Source: Candidatus Dadabacteria bacterium UBA1144 (GTDB taxonomy: Bacteria; Desulfobacterota_D; UBA1144). From it: a stretch of 6,510 bases of DNA. The stretch lies in contig CAJIYY010000031.1 of NCBI GenBank assembly GCA_905181755.1, positions 1-6,510 on the forward strand, given 5' to 3'. This document shows positions 6,456 through 6,510 of the stretch, in pieces. The position numbers and the translations under genes are program-made. Under the pieces are notes generated by a model. That model was not told the DNA's origin. It was given only the letters and a program-made list of their open reading frames with translations, and made no database searches. Each line of letters starts with the position of its first letter. Position 1 is the stretch's first letter.

Positions 6456-6510
6456 CAATAATTTAAAAGATAGCAAGATTTATGAGGCTTAATTATCTTC
6501 GCCAGAATCT

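Noticed and set aside
6489..6510. Possible C-terminal end of another - strand gene (residues DSGEDN then TAA) at the window edge.
   Set aside because: Only six codons are visible, other frames are equally possible, and nothing identifies a protein.

Overview
This is an AT-rich bacterial window with two tightly packed, convergent gene sets. The left half is on the + strand: the 3' end of a UbiD-family decarboxylase gene, mqnE (aminofutalosine synthase), a PhzF-family gene, tRNA-Cys(GCA) and tRNA-Leu(UAA). The right half is on the - strand, transcribed right to left: a periplasmic ferric-iron-binding protein, a double-domain permease, an ATPase and a PrmA-like methyltransferase. The two sets meet tail to tail near position 2370.

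The ABC binding protein has a signal peptide for a periplasm, and PrmA, PhzF and an Fbp/Fut-type transporter occur together. This suggests a Gram-negative bacterium, perhaps a low-GC proteobacterium or similar lineage. MqnE shows that it makes menaquinone by the futalosine route. The UbiD-type gene just upstream overlaps mqnE and is a natural candidate for the decarboxylase step of that route. I cannot name the species. TTG start codons appear at mqnE and the permease gene, and the tRNA genes do not encode their CCA tails.

The - strand set reads as an iron-uptake operon. Spacing is 1 nt between binding protein and permease, an 8-nt overlap between permease and ATPase, and 28 nt to the methyltransferase. 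A good sigma70-like promoter lies upstream of the binding-protein gene. Its -10 box sits in the middle of a perfect 13-bp inverted repeat, which looks like an operator for an iron-responsive or other repressor.

No new defence or mobile system is visible. The points most worth a second look are: (1) the PhzF-family gene, whose natural ATG start and first strand lie in a different frame from the rest of the gene, separated by a run of nine T; (2) the palindromic operator over the iron operon promoter; and (3) the PrmA-like protein, which lacks the usual N-terminal substrate-recognition domain and is the last gene of the iron operon.
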